From NCBI GenBank assembly GCA_013373385.1, contig JABXHX010000005.1, positions 82,242 to 146,241 on the forward strand: 64,000 bases of DNA, written 5' to 3'. This stretch comes from Flavobacteriaceae bacterium (GTDB taxonomy: Bacteria > Bacteroidota > Bacteroidia > Flavobacteriales > Flavobacteriaceae). The notes beneath the pieces were generated by a model. The model was not told the origin of the DNA. It did not search any database and worked only from the letters and a program-made list of their open reading frames with translations. The translations under genes and the position numbers were made by a program. This document shows, piece by piece, positions 1 through 10,204 of this stretch. The stretch's first letter is position 1. Each line of letters begins with the position of its first letter.

Positions 1-319
1 TTACAACAATTACTATGGTTCTGACTTAGGATCTGCATTACAAGGTTGGTATGTAGAAGGTGCCTATAATTTATTATCACAAGAAAAAGAACAACAATTG
101 TTCGGATTTGTAAGATATGAAGACTTTAATACACATGCTTCAACAGCAGGAACTTTAGCACAAAACTTAAGCTACGATAGAAATGAGTTAACATTTGGTT
201 TAACTTGGAAAGTAGCACAAGGGGCTGCGTTTAAAGCAGATTATCAATTCAAAAATAATGCTGCTGTTGGTGCAAAAACCGTGAAGCAGTTAAACTTAGG
301 CTTCGGAATTTGGTTCTAA
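1..319 (+). CDS. C-terminal end of an outer-membrane porin-like beta-barrel protein (5' truncated)
   Basis: The reading frame is open from base 2 and ends with TAA at 317-319, so the start lies outside the window. About 105 residues are visible. They alternate polar and hydrophobic residues with many Tyr, Phe and Gly, as in outer-membrane beta strands, and end in GFGIWF with a terminal Phe, the usual signature of a barrel recognised by the BAM machinery. The wording resembles phosphate-selective porin O/P-like proteins, but substrate cannot be judged from this fragment. It lies 100 bases upstream of an FMN-binding protein in the same direction and might belong to the same envelope redox or transport function. 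Confidence 0.6.
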   Translation, partial: YNNYYGSDLGSALQGWYVEGAYNLLSQEKEQQLFGFVRYEDFNTHASTAGTLAQNLSYDRNELTFGLTWKVAQGAAFKADYQFKNNAAVGAKTVKQLNLGFGIWF

Positions 320-407
320 GTACAAACACATAAGTTGTTAATTGTTTAGCTAGCATAAAGTGTAAAAAACTTTGTGTTAGCTTTTAACATTTATCTAAGG
401 AATATAC

Positions 408-415
408 TATTTTTG
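408..415 (+). promoter_or_regulatory. Predicted -7 promoter element TATTTTTG
   Basis: This is an exact match to the Bacteroidota -7 consensus TAnnTTTG. It lies only 4 bases before the ATG of the FMN-binding protein gene. If used, transcription would begin at or next to the start codon, giving a leaderless or nearly leaderless message. No clear -33 TTTG sits at the usual spacing. Confidence 0.45.
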
Positions 416-419
416 CATC

Positions 420-956
420 ATGATTTTTAAAAGACTACTTATTATTATTTTTCTACTATTATCTACACAAGTAGATGCTTTTCAGCTTAAAAAATCAATA
501 CAAAAAAAAGTAAACAAAGAAGTAGCCAAAACTTTTGACACTAAGAACTTTGCACTTAAATCAATTACAGTTTCTTCTGATTTAAATACAAAGTTGTATC
601 ATAAAACACATAAAAGTAATTTAAGTAAAATAGTTCAAGAAAATCAAATTATTGGCTATGTTTTTATAGCAAAAGCACCAAGTAAAACAGACCAGTTTGA
701 TTATTTAATTATTTTAGATAAAGACCTTATTATAAAAAAAGTAAAGGTGTTAGTGTATAGAGAAGATTACGGTGGAGAAATTGGAAGTAGAAGGTGGCTA
801 AAACAATTTATAGGTAAAACCTCTGGAGAAAATTTAAAATACACCAAAGACATTATTGCTATTTCTGGTGCTACCATATCTGCACAATCGATGACGGTTG
901 CTGTTAATACCTTTTTAAAAGATTTAGTAGTTTTTAAAGCAAACAATATTTTGTAA
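420..956 (+). CDS. Secreted FMN-binding domain protein, predicted covalently flavinylated
   Basis: The 178-residue product starts with a signal peptide (residues 1-20, a hydrophobic stretch ending near VDAF). The C-terminal half is an FMN-binding domain like those of NqrC and RnfG. It carries the SGAT motif at 149-152 within DIIAISGATIS. In this family the Thr of that motif (Thr152 here) is esterified to FMN by the flavin transferase ApbE, outside the cytoplasm. No apbE gene is in the window, so the transferase must be encoded elsewhere. The stop codon overlaps the next gene start (TAATG), so both are almost certainly co-translated. It is probably an electron carrier between an inner-membrane donor and a periplasmic acceptor; donor and acceptor are unknown. 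Confidence 0.8.
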   Translation: MIFKRLLIIIFLLLSTQVDAFQLKKSIQKKVNKEVAKTFDTKNFALKSITVSSDLNTKLYHKTHKSNLSKIVQENQIIGYVFIAKAPSKTDQFDYLIILDKDLIIKKVKVLVYREDYGGEIGSRRWLKQFIGKTSGENLKYTKDIIAISGATISAQSMTVAVNTFLKDLVVFKANNIL

Positions 957-1444
957 TGCAGTTTCACGGTATCATAGCACAATTTCCAAAAGAAATAAAA
1001 TTGCTTATAGCAGCTTTTATAGTTACATTAAGTATTGGTTTTTATTCAGGCATTCGATTTGTAAACGATACTAGTAATTCAACTCCACAAGGTATCGAAG
1101 AACGCTATTTAGGGAACGAAAATGACGAAAATGCTACGGTAATGAAGTTCAAAAAAAGTAGAGGAGAAGTGATGACCATGGTACATAATCACATCCTATC
1201 ACTTTCAGTTATCTTTTTTTTGTTGGGAGGATTACTCGCAATCACAGGAATCAATAAAAAATTAAAGTCGTTTCTAATGATTGAGCCATTTGTATCAATC
1301 TTATGTACATTTGGCGGAATTTACTTTATGTGGACAGGCTTGGTTTGGATGAAGTATGTAGTTATGATTTCTGGAGTATTTATGACAATTACATTTATTT
1401 TATCAACTTTCTTTATTCTTAAAGGTTTACTATCTAAAAGATAA
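956..1444 (+). CDS. Small four-helix membrane protein partnered with the FMN-binding protein
   Basis: A 162-residue protein with hydrophobic segments at roughly 15-32, 78-100, 105-125 and 132-156. The first loop (about 33-72) is polar and contains a Lys/Arg-rich patch. His77 and His79 (MVHNH) stand at the start of the second helix and could be metal or heme ligands, but that is inference. The start codon overlaps the stop of the FMN-binding gene, which argues that the two products act together, for instance as membrane electron entry and flavin carrier. I do not recognise a named family. The gene ends about 210 bases before guaB. Confidence 0.7.
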   Translation: MQFHGIIAQFPKEIKLLIAAFIVTLSIGFYSGIRFVNDTSNSTPQGIEERYLGNENDENATVMKFKKSRGEVMTMVHNHILSLSVIFFLLGGLLAITGINKKLKSFLMIEPFVSILCTFGGIYFMWTGLVWMKYVVMISGVFMTITFILSTFFILKGLLSKR

Positions 1445-1620
1445 ATTTCCTTGAAATCATCTTGAATTTTTGATTCGTTTTTGTTTCAAGACAAAATGAA
1501 TAATAAGTTAGGTTGTTGATAATAAGAATATTGTAATTAGTAAAAGAGTAGAAAGAATTATATCAAACCAGATTAAAACACATAATAATTAATTAACACT
1601 TATAATTCAATTAATAATTG

Positions 1621-1628
1621 TAAATTTG
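1621..1628 (+). promoter_or_regulatory. Predicted -7 promoter element TAAATTTG of guaB
   Basis: Exact TAnnTTTG match 30 bases before the guaB start. The 214-base gap upstream (1445-1658) is otherwise AT-rich and shows no gene or clear terminator. Confidence 0.55.
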
Positions 1629-1646
1629 CTCGCAATTAATTTTTAA

Positions 1647-3134
<1,488 letters not shown>

Positions 3135-3191
3135 TAGAATAATTGCGAATTGTTGGATTAAGAAGGACGATTTATAGTGGTTATTTCTTTT

Positions 3192-3908
3192 TTATTGCTG
3201 TGTATAATAACTATAATCTTTTAAAACGGTTTCAATAAGCTCCATCGCTTTTAAGTCAGATTTTATTTGCGTAAGTGTTAAAACTTTGGCATGTAGTTTT
3301 ATAATTACAGCATGATTCCGTTTTTTCTTTGCTGTATCATATACATTCTTAATCGTTTGGATATCATTATCTGTCAATACCGTAACTTGAGGAAATGTGG
3401 GTACATAATTTTCTGGGAGTTCAACTGCCATTGTTTGTGTAATACTAATCCTTTTCTTTTCACTAATAACAGTCGTTCCGCCAGCCATATCACCCAATCG
3501 CTGTCCTTTACCGTTTAATAGAATAGTAATAATAGCTACAGACCCAGAAGAAATGTTAATATCAATAAAATTTAACATCCATCGTAATAAATAACTGCCA
3601 AAAGTAGGTTTAGATCCGTCTAGCTTAACTACTCTAATTTTATTGAAATACTTACCCGGAGTTTGCCCGTTCATTAGTACTTCAAAAGTTAAACTATAGA
3701 AAAAAATAGGCAATCCAAACAGTACATAAGCAATCCAATTGCCAAAGTTTTTGTCTAAATCTAAAATGTTCATGATAAATAATACGATAAAAATATATCC
3801 TAGTATAATAAGTCTATCGTAAAGATAAGAGCCAATACGTGTGGTAAGGTGAGCTGTGTTTTGGTGAATAGAAATATTTTGTGCAGTTTCTATTTGAAAG
3901 TTATCCAT
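3192..3908 (-). CDS. RDD family membrane protein
   Basis: A 238-residue protein with an RDD domain: RIGSYLYDRLII begins the first helix (the Arg and Asp are conserved) and GQTPGKYFNKIRVV is the typical loop after the second helix. Three or four hydrophobic segments span about residues 24-140. The C-terminal 100 residues are soluble and Lys-rich. It is divergent from the SpoIIM-DUF58 operon and separated by 92 bases. RDD genes commonly accompany that operon in Bacteroidota, so it probably belongs to the same envelope function. The molecular role of RDD proteins is not settled. Confidence 0.85.
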   Translation of the reverse strand: MDNFQIETAQNISIHQNTAHLTTRIGSYLYDRLIILGYIFIVLFIMNILDLDKNFGNWIAYVLFGLPIFFYSLTFEVLMNGQTPGKYFNKIRVVKLDGSKPTFGSYLLRWMLNFIDINISSGSVAIITILLNGKGQRLGDMAGGTTVISEKKRISITQTMAVELPENYVPTFPQVTVLTDNDIQTIKNVYDTAKKKRNHAVIIKLHAKVLTLTQIKSDLKAMELIETVLKDYSYYTQQ

Positions 3909-4000
3909 TTTTTTCGTTATTTGTTGTACTTCTTTTTCATTGAAAAGCGAATATAAAAAGATTCTATGATACGTACCATAATAACATTTTTTTCTTTGAA

Positions 4001-4966
4001 ATGAGAGAGGCTGCGTTTATAAAAAAAAATAAAGATAAATGGCAGCAGTTTGAAGCTGTTTTAGCTAAAAAAATTACAGTATCTCCAGATAAATTATCTG
4101 ATTTATATATAGAAATTACAGACGATTTAAGTTATGCTAAAACCTATTACCCCAATAGTAACGTAGTTGTATACTTAAATCAAGTTGCTGCAAAAGCACA
4201 CTTAAAAATATATGTAACCAAAAAAGAAAGTAAAAACCGGTTTATTTCTTTTTTTAAAACAGAATTTCCGTTAGAGTTTTACAAGTATCAAAAGCAATTA
4301 TTTATAGCATTTGCAGTGTTTTTATTTTTTACAATTGTAGGAGCTTTTTCTGCTGCCAATGATGTCAATTTTGTGCGATTAATCTTGGGTGATGCCTATG
4401 TAAATATGACCTTAGAAAATATTGCAAACGGAGATCCGATGGCAGTGTATAAAAAGCAAGCGGAAATGGATATGTTTTTGGGAATCACCATAAACAATAT
4501 AAAAGTGGCTATGTATGCCTTTGTATTTGGTATACTACTATCTGTAGGTACACTATTTATTATGATGCAAAATGGTATTATGTTGGGTTCGTTTTTGTAC
4601 TTCTTTTATGATAAAGACTTGCTTTGGGAATCTTCTAGAACTATTTGGATACACGGTACCATAGAAATCTCTGTGATTATTATAGCTGGTTGTGCAGGTA
4701 TGGTGTTAGGAAACGGAATTTTATTTCCGAAGACTTACTCCAGATTAGACTCGTTTAAAAAAAGCATCAAAGCTGGATTAAAAATAATGGTAAGTACTAT
4801 TCCGTTTTTTATAGTTGCCGGATTTCTAGAAGGTTTTGTAACCAGACATACAGAAATGCCAGATTGGTTGGCAATTTTTATCATAACCGGCTCATTAGCA
4901 TTAATTGTATTTTATTATGTAATTTACCCTATTAAACTAACACATAAACTCACTAAAAATGTATAA
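4001..4966 (+). CDS. Stage II sporulation protein M-like membrane protein (SpoIIM/DUF95)
   Basis: 321 residues. A soluble N-terminal region (1-95) begins MREAAFIKKNKDKWQQFE, typical of the SpoIIM-like proteins of Bacteroidota. Five or so hydrophobic segments follow (about 100-120, 165-190, 215-240, 260-285, 290-312). The organism does not sporulate, so the SpoIIM name reflects fold similarity only. It is the first gene of a tightly packed operon running to 10124 and overlaps the next gene by 8 bases. The family is thought to work with the downstream MoxR ATPase and DUF58 protein in the envelope. Confidence 0.88.
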   Translation: MREAAFIKKNKDKWQQFEAVLAKKITVSPDKLSDLYIEITDDLSYAKTYYPNSNVVVYLNQVAAKAHLKIYVTKKESKNRFISFFKTEFPLEFYKYQKQLFIAFAVFLFFTIVGAFSAANDVNFVRLILGDAYVNMTLENIANGDPMAVYKKQAEMDMFLGITINNIKVAMYAFVFGILLSVGTLFIMMQNGIMLGSFLYFFYDKDLLWESSRTIWIHGTIEISVIIIAGCAGMVLGNGILFPKTYSRLDSFKKSIKAGLKIMVSTIPFFIVAGFLEGFVTRHTEMPDWLAIFIITGSLALIVFYYVIYPIKLTHKLTKNV

Positions 4967-5843
4967 TAATAACTTTGTAGAATTTAAAAAAGAAAGAGAT
5001 TTAGGCGCTATTATTTCAGACACGTTTAAGTTTTTAAGATTAGAATGGAAACCTTTTTTTGGAGCGATACTTAAAACAGCTTTTTTACCTATAATTTTGG
5101 CAATAGCCGCACTGTTTTTTTACACGTTTTCTTTTCCAAATATTTTTGGGACTAATATTGATATTTATGAAGATGGGATTTATCAAGAACCAAATTTAGG
5201 CTTGCTATTTACATCGATATTTGCAGTATGTGTATTTTTTCTAATTGCTTACGTTATCATGAATATTACAGCGTTGTACTATATAAAATCGTATGTAGAT
5301 AATAACGGAAAAGTAGATTTTGAAATGATAAAAGAACGCGTAAAAGATAAGTTTTGGTCTTTTACTGGATTGTTTATTTTAGTTGGAATCATTGTAGTAA
5401 TTAGTGCATTGCTGTGTTTTTTTCCTGCAATTTATACAGGTGTTGTACTATCATTAGCAGCACCTATTTTAGTGTACCATAATATGGGAGTTTCAGATAC
5501 AGTTAGTTATTCTTTTAGTTTTGTAAAAGGACATTGGTGGGAAACATTTGGAGTAATGTTTGTTGTTGGTATTATCACTACAGTAGCAGGTTATATATTT
5601 TCAATCCCAGCAATGATTTACTTTTTTATTAAAATGGGTACCATTATTTCTGCAAACGATCCAGCAATATTGGCAGAATCATTAGTAGACCCAATATACC
5701 TTATTTTAAATGGTATTTCATATATCGGTCAGTTTATCTTATACGGTGTAACTTTAGTATCGAGTGTGCTAATTTATTTTGATATTAATGAGCAAAAAAA
5801 TGCCAGTGGTGCAATCGATAAAATTAACAGCTTAGGAAATTAA
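4959..5843 (+). CDS. Multi-pass membrane protein of the SpoIIM-MoxR-DUF58 operon
   Basis: 294 residues with about six hydrophobic segments and a soluble N-terminus of about 30 residues. A short loop holds a VKGHWWETFGVMF segment that resembles the DUF4013/DUF975 style of membrane protein, in which a polar helix precedes each membrane pair. I cannot assign a function. Its start lies inside the SpoIIM-like gene and the next gene begins 4 bases after its stop, so it is surely part of the operon. It could be a scaffold or transporter component for the MoxR/DUF58 system. Confidence 0.75.
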   Translation: MYNNNFVEFKKERDLGAIISDTFKFLRLEWKPFFGAILKTAFLPIILAIAALFFYTFSFPNIFGTNIDIYEDGIYQEPNLGLLFTSIFAVCVFFLIAYVIMNITALYYIKSYVDNNGKVDFEMIKERVKDKFWSFTGLFILVGIIVVISALLCFFPAIYTGVVLSLAAPILVYHNMGVSDTVSYSFSFVKGHWWETFGVMFVVGIITTVAGYIFSIPAMIYFFIKMGTIISANDPAILAESLVDPIYLILNGISYIGQFILYGVTLVSSVLIYFDINEQKNASGAIDKINSLGN

Positions 5844-5847
5844 TCTT

Positions 5848-6573
5848 TTGAAAAGAATCCTTTTATATATCATTTTATGTTTTTCTGTTTTTTATGTGTC
5901 AGCACAAAAAAGTGCAGCGCTAAAAGTAGATTCAACAAAAGTTGTTGTAAAACAGTTTGATGCTACTAAAATTGATACCTATAAAAACGACAAAGACTTT
6001 ATATATAAAGTAACCACCCAACCCTCTTTATATCAGAAATTTAAAGAATGGGTAAGTAGAGTGTTAAGAAAAATAATGTCTTGGTTTTTTGATGATGTTG
6101 AGGCTCCGGTTGGTTTTATACTAAGCTTTCTAAGAGCATTGCCATATATTATTGCTGTAGTTGTTTTATATCTTATTATCAATTTTTTCCTAAAAGTATC
6201 TACCAGAAATGGTATAGTGGGTACTACCAATAAAAAAGTGGTTAAAATTGATGATGACGAAGAATTACTTAACAGTCAAGATTTACCCAAATTAATTGAT
6301 TTGGCAATTAAAGAAAAAGACTATCGATTGGCGGTAAGGTATCAATATGTATTGTTATTACAGCAATTAACAGCTAAAAAAATAATTGAATGGGAACAGC
6401 AAAAAACAAACGAAGATTATATTAAAGAGGTTCAAAAAGAAAACATCCATCAAGAGTTTGAAAGCATCACCCGCTTTTATGATTTTGTTTGGTATGGTAA
6501 TTTTAACATCAACTTAGAATCGTATAACAAAGGAGTAGTCGTACTTGAGAAATTGACTGCCAAAATACAATAG
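5848..6573 (+). CDS. DUF4129 domain-containing membrane protein (TTG start)
   Basis: 241 residues. A signal peptide (1-19, ending VSAQ) is followed by a periplasmic segment, one membrane helix at about 91-112 and a cytoplasmic DUF4129 domain (about 140-241). That domain contains the typical helical pattern with AVRYQYVLLLQQL and a later Thr-Asn-Glu-Asp-Tyr. The start is TTG at 5848, chosen because it gives a clean signal peptide and a 4-base gap from the previous gene. DUF4129 proteins are regular partners of DUF58 and MoxR genes and are often fused to transglutaminase modules, which is not the case here. Confidence 0.82.
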   Translation: MKRILLYIILCFSVFYVSAQKSAALKVDSTKVVVKQFDATKIDTYKNDKDFIYKVTTQPSLYQKFKEWVSRVLRKIMSWFFDDVEAPVGFILSFLRALPYIIAVVVLYLIINFFLKVSTRNGIVGTTNKKVVKIDDDEELLNSQDLPKLIDLAIKEKDYRLAVRYQYVLLLQQLTAKKIIEWEQQKTNEDYIKEVQKENIHQEFESITRFYDFVWYGNFNINLESYNKGVVVLEKLTAKIQ

Positions 6574-6575
6574 CA

Positions 6576-7772
6576 TTGGATAAGAAACTAAAGATATATC
6601 TATCAATTTTTACAGCAATGTTTGCTCTTATTATTTTTATGGAGTACACAAAGGCTAAGCCTATAAATTGGTTTCCAAGCTATGCATCTCATCATAAAAT
6701 ACCATACGGAACTTATGTGCTAGATAAAGAATTTAAGAGCTTGTTTAAAAATACTGAGGTAAGAAAAATAAAACAAGCTCCGTTTGAGTTTTTAAAAGAC
6801 ACAACGTTAACCGGAACCTATTTTTTTGTTGACGGAGCACTTAACTTTGGTAAAGAAGAGTTTTATAAATTATTAAAATTTGTTGAAAGAGGTAACGAGG
6901 TATTTATCTCAACCAATGCTGTAACTATTGATACACTTGGCCTTGATACGAAGCAATTAACTACAAGTACTTTTAAAGAATATAGCTATTATAAACTCTT
7001 AAATAAGTATTTAGATACAACAGAGATTCCTTTTGATAAAAAAACAAGCAATTCCTTTTTCTATAAGATAGACACACTAAAAACAACAGCATTAGGTAAA
7101 TTAATTATTAAAGATAAAGATTCTGTTAAGGTAGAAGAAGGTATCAACTTTATAAAATACAATCATGGTAAAGGAGTTTTTTATTTACACACTTTTCCTC
7201 AGGTATTTACAAATTATGGGATGCTAAAGGATAACAATCATACGTATGTAGCATCTGTATTGTCTTATATCAATGATAAAAACACCATCTTTTATGATAC
7301 ATATTATAAGACAGGAAAAGAAAGAATTACCTCAAAGATGTATTATGTATTGAATTCAGATAGTTTAAGATGGGCATATTATACAGCGTTAATCGGTGTT
7401 TTGTTTTTTGTGATTTTTAAAGGAAAAAGAGTACAACGAATAATACCAATTATTAAACCACTAAAAAATCAAACGGTTGCATTTACAAAAACAATTGCCA
7501 ACATGTATTATGAAAAATCTGAACATAAAAGTATTGCAGCCCATAAGATTAACTACTTTTTAGAATATATTAGAACACATTTGCATATACCCACTACATC
7601 CATTAATAAAGAGTTTTACCATTTTGTAAGTTCAAGAAGTGGGAATAACATAGAGGAAGTTCAAAAATTATTTCAAAAAATTAAAGCAATACAAAAATCT
7701 TCAAGCATATCTAAAGAGCAGTTAATTGAGCTTAATACGCTTATAGAAAAATTTAAAAACAAACAATCTTAG
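6576..7772 (+). CDS. DUF4350 domain-containing membrane protein (TTG start)
   Basis: 398 residues. One helix lies near the N-terminus (6-22). A periplasmic or extracytoplasmic Rossmann-like DUF4350 region follows (about 40-245), then a second helix (265-282) and a cytoplasmic helical tail. The start is TTG at 6576, two bases after the upstream stop. DUF4350 proteins occur in the same operons as MoxR, DUF58 and DUF4129 in many phyla. The domain resembles GATase-like folds found in envelope proteins, but no catalytic site is evident to me. Confidence 0.82.
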   Translation: MDKKLKIYLSIFTAMFALIIFMEYTKAKPINWFPSYASHHKIPYGTYVLDKEFKSLFKNTEVRKIKQAPFEFLKDTTLTGTYFFVDGALNFGKEEFYKLLKFVERGNEVFISTNAVTIDTLGLDTKQLTTSTFKEYSYYKLLNKYLDTTEIPFDKKTSNSFFYKIDTLKTTALGKLIIKDKDSVKVEEGINFIKYNHGKGVFYLHTFPQVFTNYGMLKDNNHTYVASVLSYINDKNTIFYDTYYKTGKERITSKMYYVLNSDSLRWAYYTALIGVLFFVIFKGKRVQRIIPIIKPLKNQTVAFTKTIANMYYEKSEHKSIAAHKINYFLEYIRTHLHIPTTSINKEFYHFVSSRSGNNIEEVQKLFQKIKAIQKSSSISKEQLIELNTLIEKFKNKQS

Positions 7773-7785
7773 TTTAAAAGAATAT

Positions 7786-8790
7786 ATGGAAACACAATCG
7801 CCACAAAATCAAGAAGAAAACCAAGCTTTTTCAAGTAGAATAGATTTATCTAAACTAAAAGAATCTGTTACAAAAATTAAAGAACAATTGCAAAAAGTGA
7901 TTGTTGGACAAGATGATTTTATTGAGTTATTACTTGTTGCTTTATTAGCAGACGGACATGTTCTAATAGAAGGTGTGCCTGGTGTAGCCAAAACCGTTAC
8001 AGCAAAATTATTAGCAAAAACGGTACAAACTGACTTTAATAGAATTCAATTTACGCCAGATTTAATGCCCTCTGATGTTATAGGAACATCAGTTTTTAAT
8101 GCTAAAACTTCTAATTTTGAGTTTAAGCAAGGACCTATTTTTTCTAACTTAGTACTTATTGATGAGATTAATAGAGCACCAGCAAAGACACAAGCGGCAT
8201 TATTTGAAGTGATGGAAGAAAAACAAATCACTGTTGACGGACGTACATTTACAATGAAACCTCCGTTTATGGTTCTAGCAACCCAAAATCCAATTGAGCA
8301 AGAAGGAACTTATGCATTGCCAGAAGCACAATTAGATCGTTTTACTTTTAAAATAAATGTAGGATATCCAAATTTAGACGAAGAGATTGCTATTATTAAT
8401 AGTCACAATAACAGAAAAGGTGCGTTGCCAGAAACATTGATAGCAACAGTATTAACAGAGGAAGAATTGATTTCTTACAGAGCAAAAATTCAAGATGTAA
8501 TTGTAGAAGAAAAAATAGTAAAATACATAGCACAAATTATCTTAAATACTAGATCTCATCCACATTTATACTTAGGCGGTTCACCAAGAGCAAGTATTGC
8601 CGTATTAATGGCATCGAAAGCTTTTGCAGCAATTAATGGTAGAGATTTTGTAATGCCAGAAGATGTTAAGAAATGCCTTTTTCCAGTTTTAAGACATAGG
8701 GTAATACTAACTCCAGAAAGAGAAATGGAAGGCTATACCACAGACAAAGTAATTGAAATGATTATACAAACCATTGAAGTACCAAGATAG
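7786..8790 (+). CDS. MoxR family AAA+ ATPase
   Basis: 334 residues. Walker A is GVPGVAKT at 63-70. Walker B is LVLIDEINRA near residue 125, followed by the family signature QAALFEVMEEKQIT. The sensor region reads ATQNPIEQEGTYALPEAQLD, typical of MoxR. These ATPases act as chaperones for maturation or remodelling of partner proteins that often carry von Willebrand or DUF58 domains. The neighbouring DUF58 protein, whose GTG start overlaps this stop by one base, is the expected partner. Confidence 0.93.
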   Translation: METQSPQNQEENQAFSSRIDLSKLKESVTKIKEQLQKVIVGQDDFIELLLVALLADGHVLIEGVPGVAKTVTAKLLAKTVQTDFNRIQFTPDLMPSDVIGTSVFNAKTSNFEFKQGPIFSNLVLIDEINRAPAKTQAALFEVMEEKQITVDGRTFTMKPPFMVLATQNPIEQEGTYALPEAQLDRFTFKINVGYPNLDEEIAIINSHNNRKGALPETLIATVLTEEELISYRAKIQDVIVEEKIVKYIAQIILNTRSHPHLYLGGSPRASIAVLMASKAFAAINGRDFVMPEDVKKCLFPVLRHRVILTPEREMEGYTTDKVIEMIIQTIEVPR

Positions 8791-10124
8791 TGTTTAGGTT
8801 TTTGAAGCAATTATATATTAGTAATCGATTTTTTATTTACATCGCCATCTTATCGGGAGTATTTTTGCTTTCGTATTGGATAGCTATATTTTTGGCAATT
8901 GCTTGGTTGTTGGTTCTTGCTTTTATAACTATTGCACTGGTTGATATTGTGGTGTTGTTTCGATTTAAGAATGGAGTTGTAGCTAGGAGGATAGCACCTA
9001 AAAAGTTTTCAAATTCAGATGAAAACGCATTAAAAATAGCGTTAACAAATAACTATCCGTTTAAAATAGCATTGCAAATTATTGACGAATTGCCACATCA
9101 GTTTCAAAATCGTGACTTTACTATTTTGTCTAAATTAGAGAAACATACCACAGAGACCGTAAAATATTCAGTAACACCTTATGAACGAGGCGCCTATAGT
9201 TTTGGTAATGTAAATATATATGCATCTACTTTCTTATCTTTCTTTTCAAGAAAATTTACTTTTGATGCCAATCAAATGATTCCCGTTTATCCTTCATATA
9301 TCCAAATGAAAAAGTATGAGTTTTTAGCGATTAGCAATAAGCTCAATACAATCGGGTTAAAAAAGATTCGAAGAATAGGACATACATTAGAGTTTGAACA
9401 GATAAAAAATTATGTGGTTGGCGATGATGTTAGAACAATTAACTGGAAAGCAACAGCAAAGAGGGGAGAGCTAATGCTCAACCAATATCAAGACGAAAAA
9501 TCGCAACCAATTTATTCTATTATTGATACAGGTAGAGTTATGAAGATGCCTTTTAATAATTTAAAACTACTCGATTATACCATCAATGCTACCTTAGCCT
9601 TTTCTAATATTGCTTTATTAAAAAATGATAAAGCAGGTATGCTAACGTTTTCTAAGAAAGTAAACGATATTGTAATAGCAAGTAATAAAAAAAGCAATCT
9701 ATCTCTTATAAACGAAACTTTATACAACATCAATACGTCGTTTTCTGATTCAGATTTTGGCATGTTGTATGGCATGGTAAAAAGAAAAATTAGCCAGCGT
9801 AGTTTGTTACTCTTGTATACAAATTTTGAACATATTTCTTCTTTAAAAAGGCAAGTACCATATTTAGCAGCATTGGCAAAAAAGCATTTATTAGTTACCA
9901 TATTTTTTGAAAATACAGAATTAGATGTACTGATAAATAAAGATGCTGAAGATTTACAAGAAATCTACAATAAAACCTTAGCAGAAAAATTTTCTTACGA
10001 TAAAAGATTGATTGTAAAAGAACTAGAAAAAAGGGGAATACATACCATACTTACAAAACCTTCTCAACTTTCTGTAAATGTTATCAATAAATATTTAGAA
10101 TTTAAGTCTAAAGGTCAGATTTAA
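8790..10124 (+). CDS. DUF58 domain-containing protein (GTG start)
   Basis: 444 residues. Two hydrophobic segments at about 13-60 anchor the protein, followed by a beta-rich region and the DUF58 core. The family signature is clear: VVGDDVRTINWKATAKRG followed by QYQDEKSQPIY, then an Ile-Ile-Asp-Thr-Gly that resembles the metal-site strand of von Willebrand A-like domains. The start is GTG and overlaps the moxR stop by one base. It is the last gene of the operon and faces the OmpH gene. It probably forms the MoxR client, with a role in envelope integrity suggested by context only. Confidence 0.9.
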   Translation: MFRFLKQLYISNRFFIYIAILSGVFLLSYWIAIFLAIAWLLVLAFITIALVDIVVLFRFKNGVVARRIAPKKFSNSDENALKIALTNNYPFKIALQIIDELPHQFQNRDFTILSKLEKHTTETVKYSVTPYERGAYSFGNVNIYASTFLSFFSRKFTFDANQMIPVYPSYIQMKKYEFLAISNKLNTIGLKKIRRIGHTLEFEQIKNYVVGDDVRTINWKATAKRGELMLNQYQDEKSQPIYSIIDTGRVMKMPFNNLKLLDYTINATLAFSNIALLKNDKAGMLTFSKKVNDIVIASNKKSNLSLINETLYNINTSFSDSDFGMLYGMVKRKISQRSLLLLYTNFEHISSLKRQVPYLAALAKKHLLVTIFFENTELDVLINKDAEDLQEIYNKTLAEKFSYDKRLIVKELEKRGIHTILTKPSQLSVNVINKYLEFKSKGQI

Positions 10125-10126
10125 GC

Positions 10127-10171
10127 AATTAACAATTATCAATTGCGAATTTTGAATTAAGATTGTTAATT
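10127..10171 (+). repeat. Intergenic inverted repeat between convergent genes
   Basis: The arms AATTAACAAT (10127-10136) and ATTGTTAATT (10162-10171) are exact reverse complements around a 25-base loop. The loop contains AATTGCGAATTTTGAATTAA, similar to a stretch at about 3141-3162 (AATTGCGAATTGTTGGATTA). It lies between the convergent DUF58 and OmpH genes and may aid termination on either strand or be a dispersed palindromic element. Confidence 0.4.
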
Positions 10172-10204
10172 TTAGTTTTTAGTATTTTTTGAGGAAAGAA
10201 ACAA

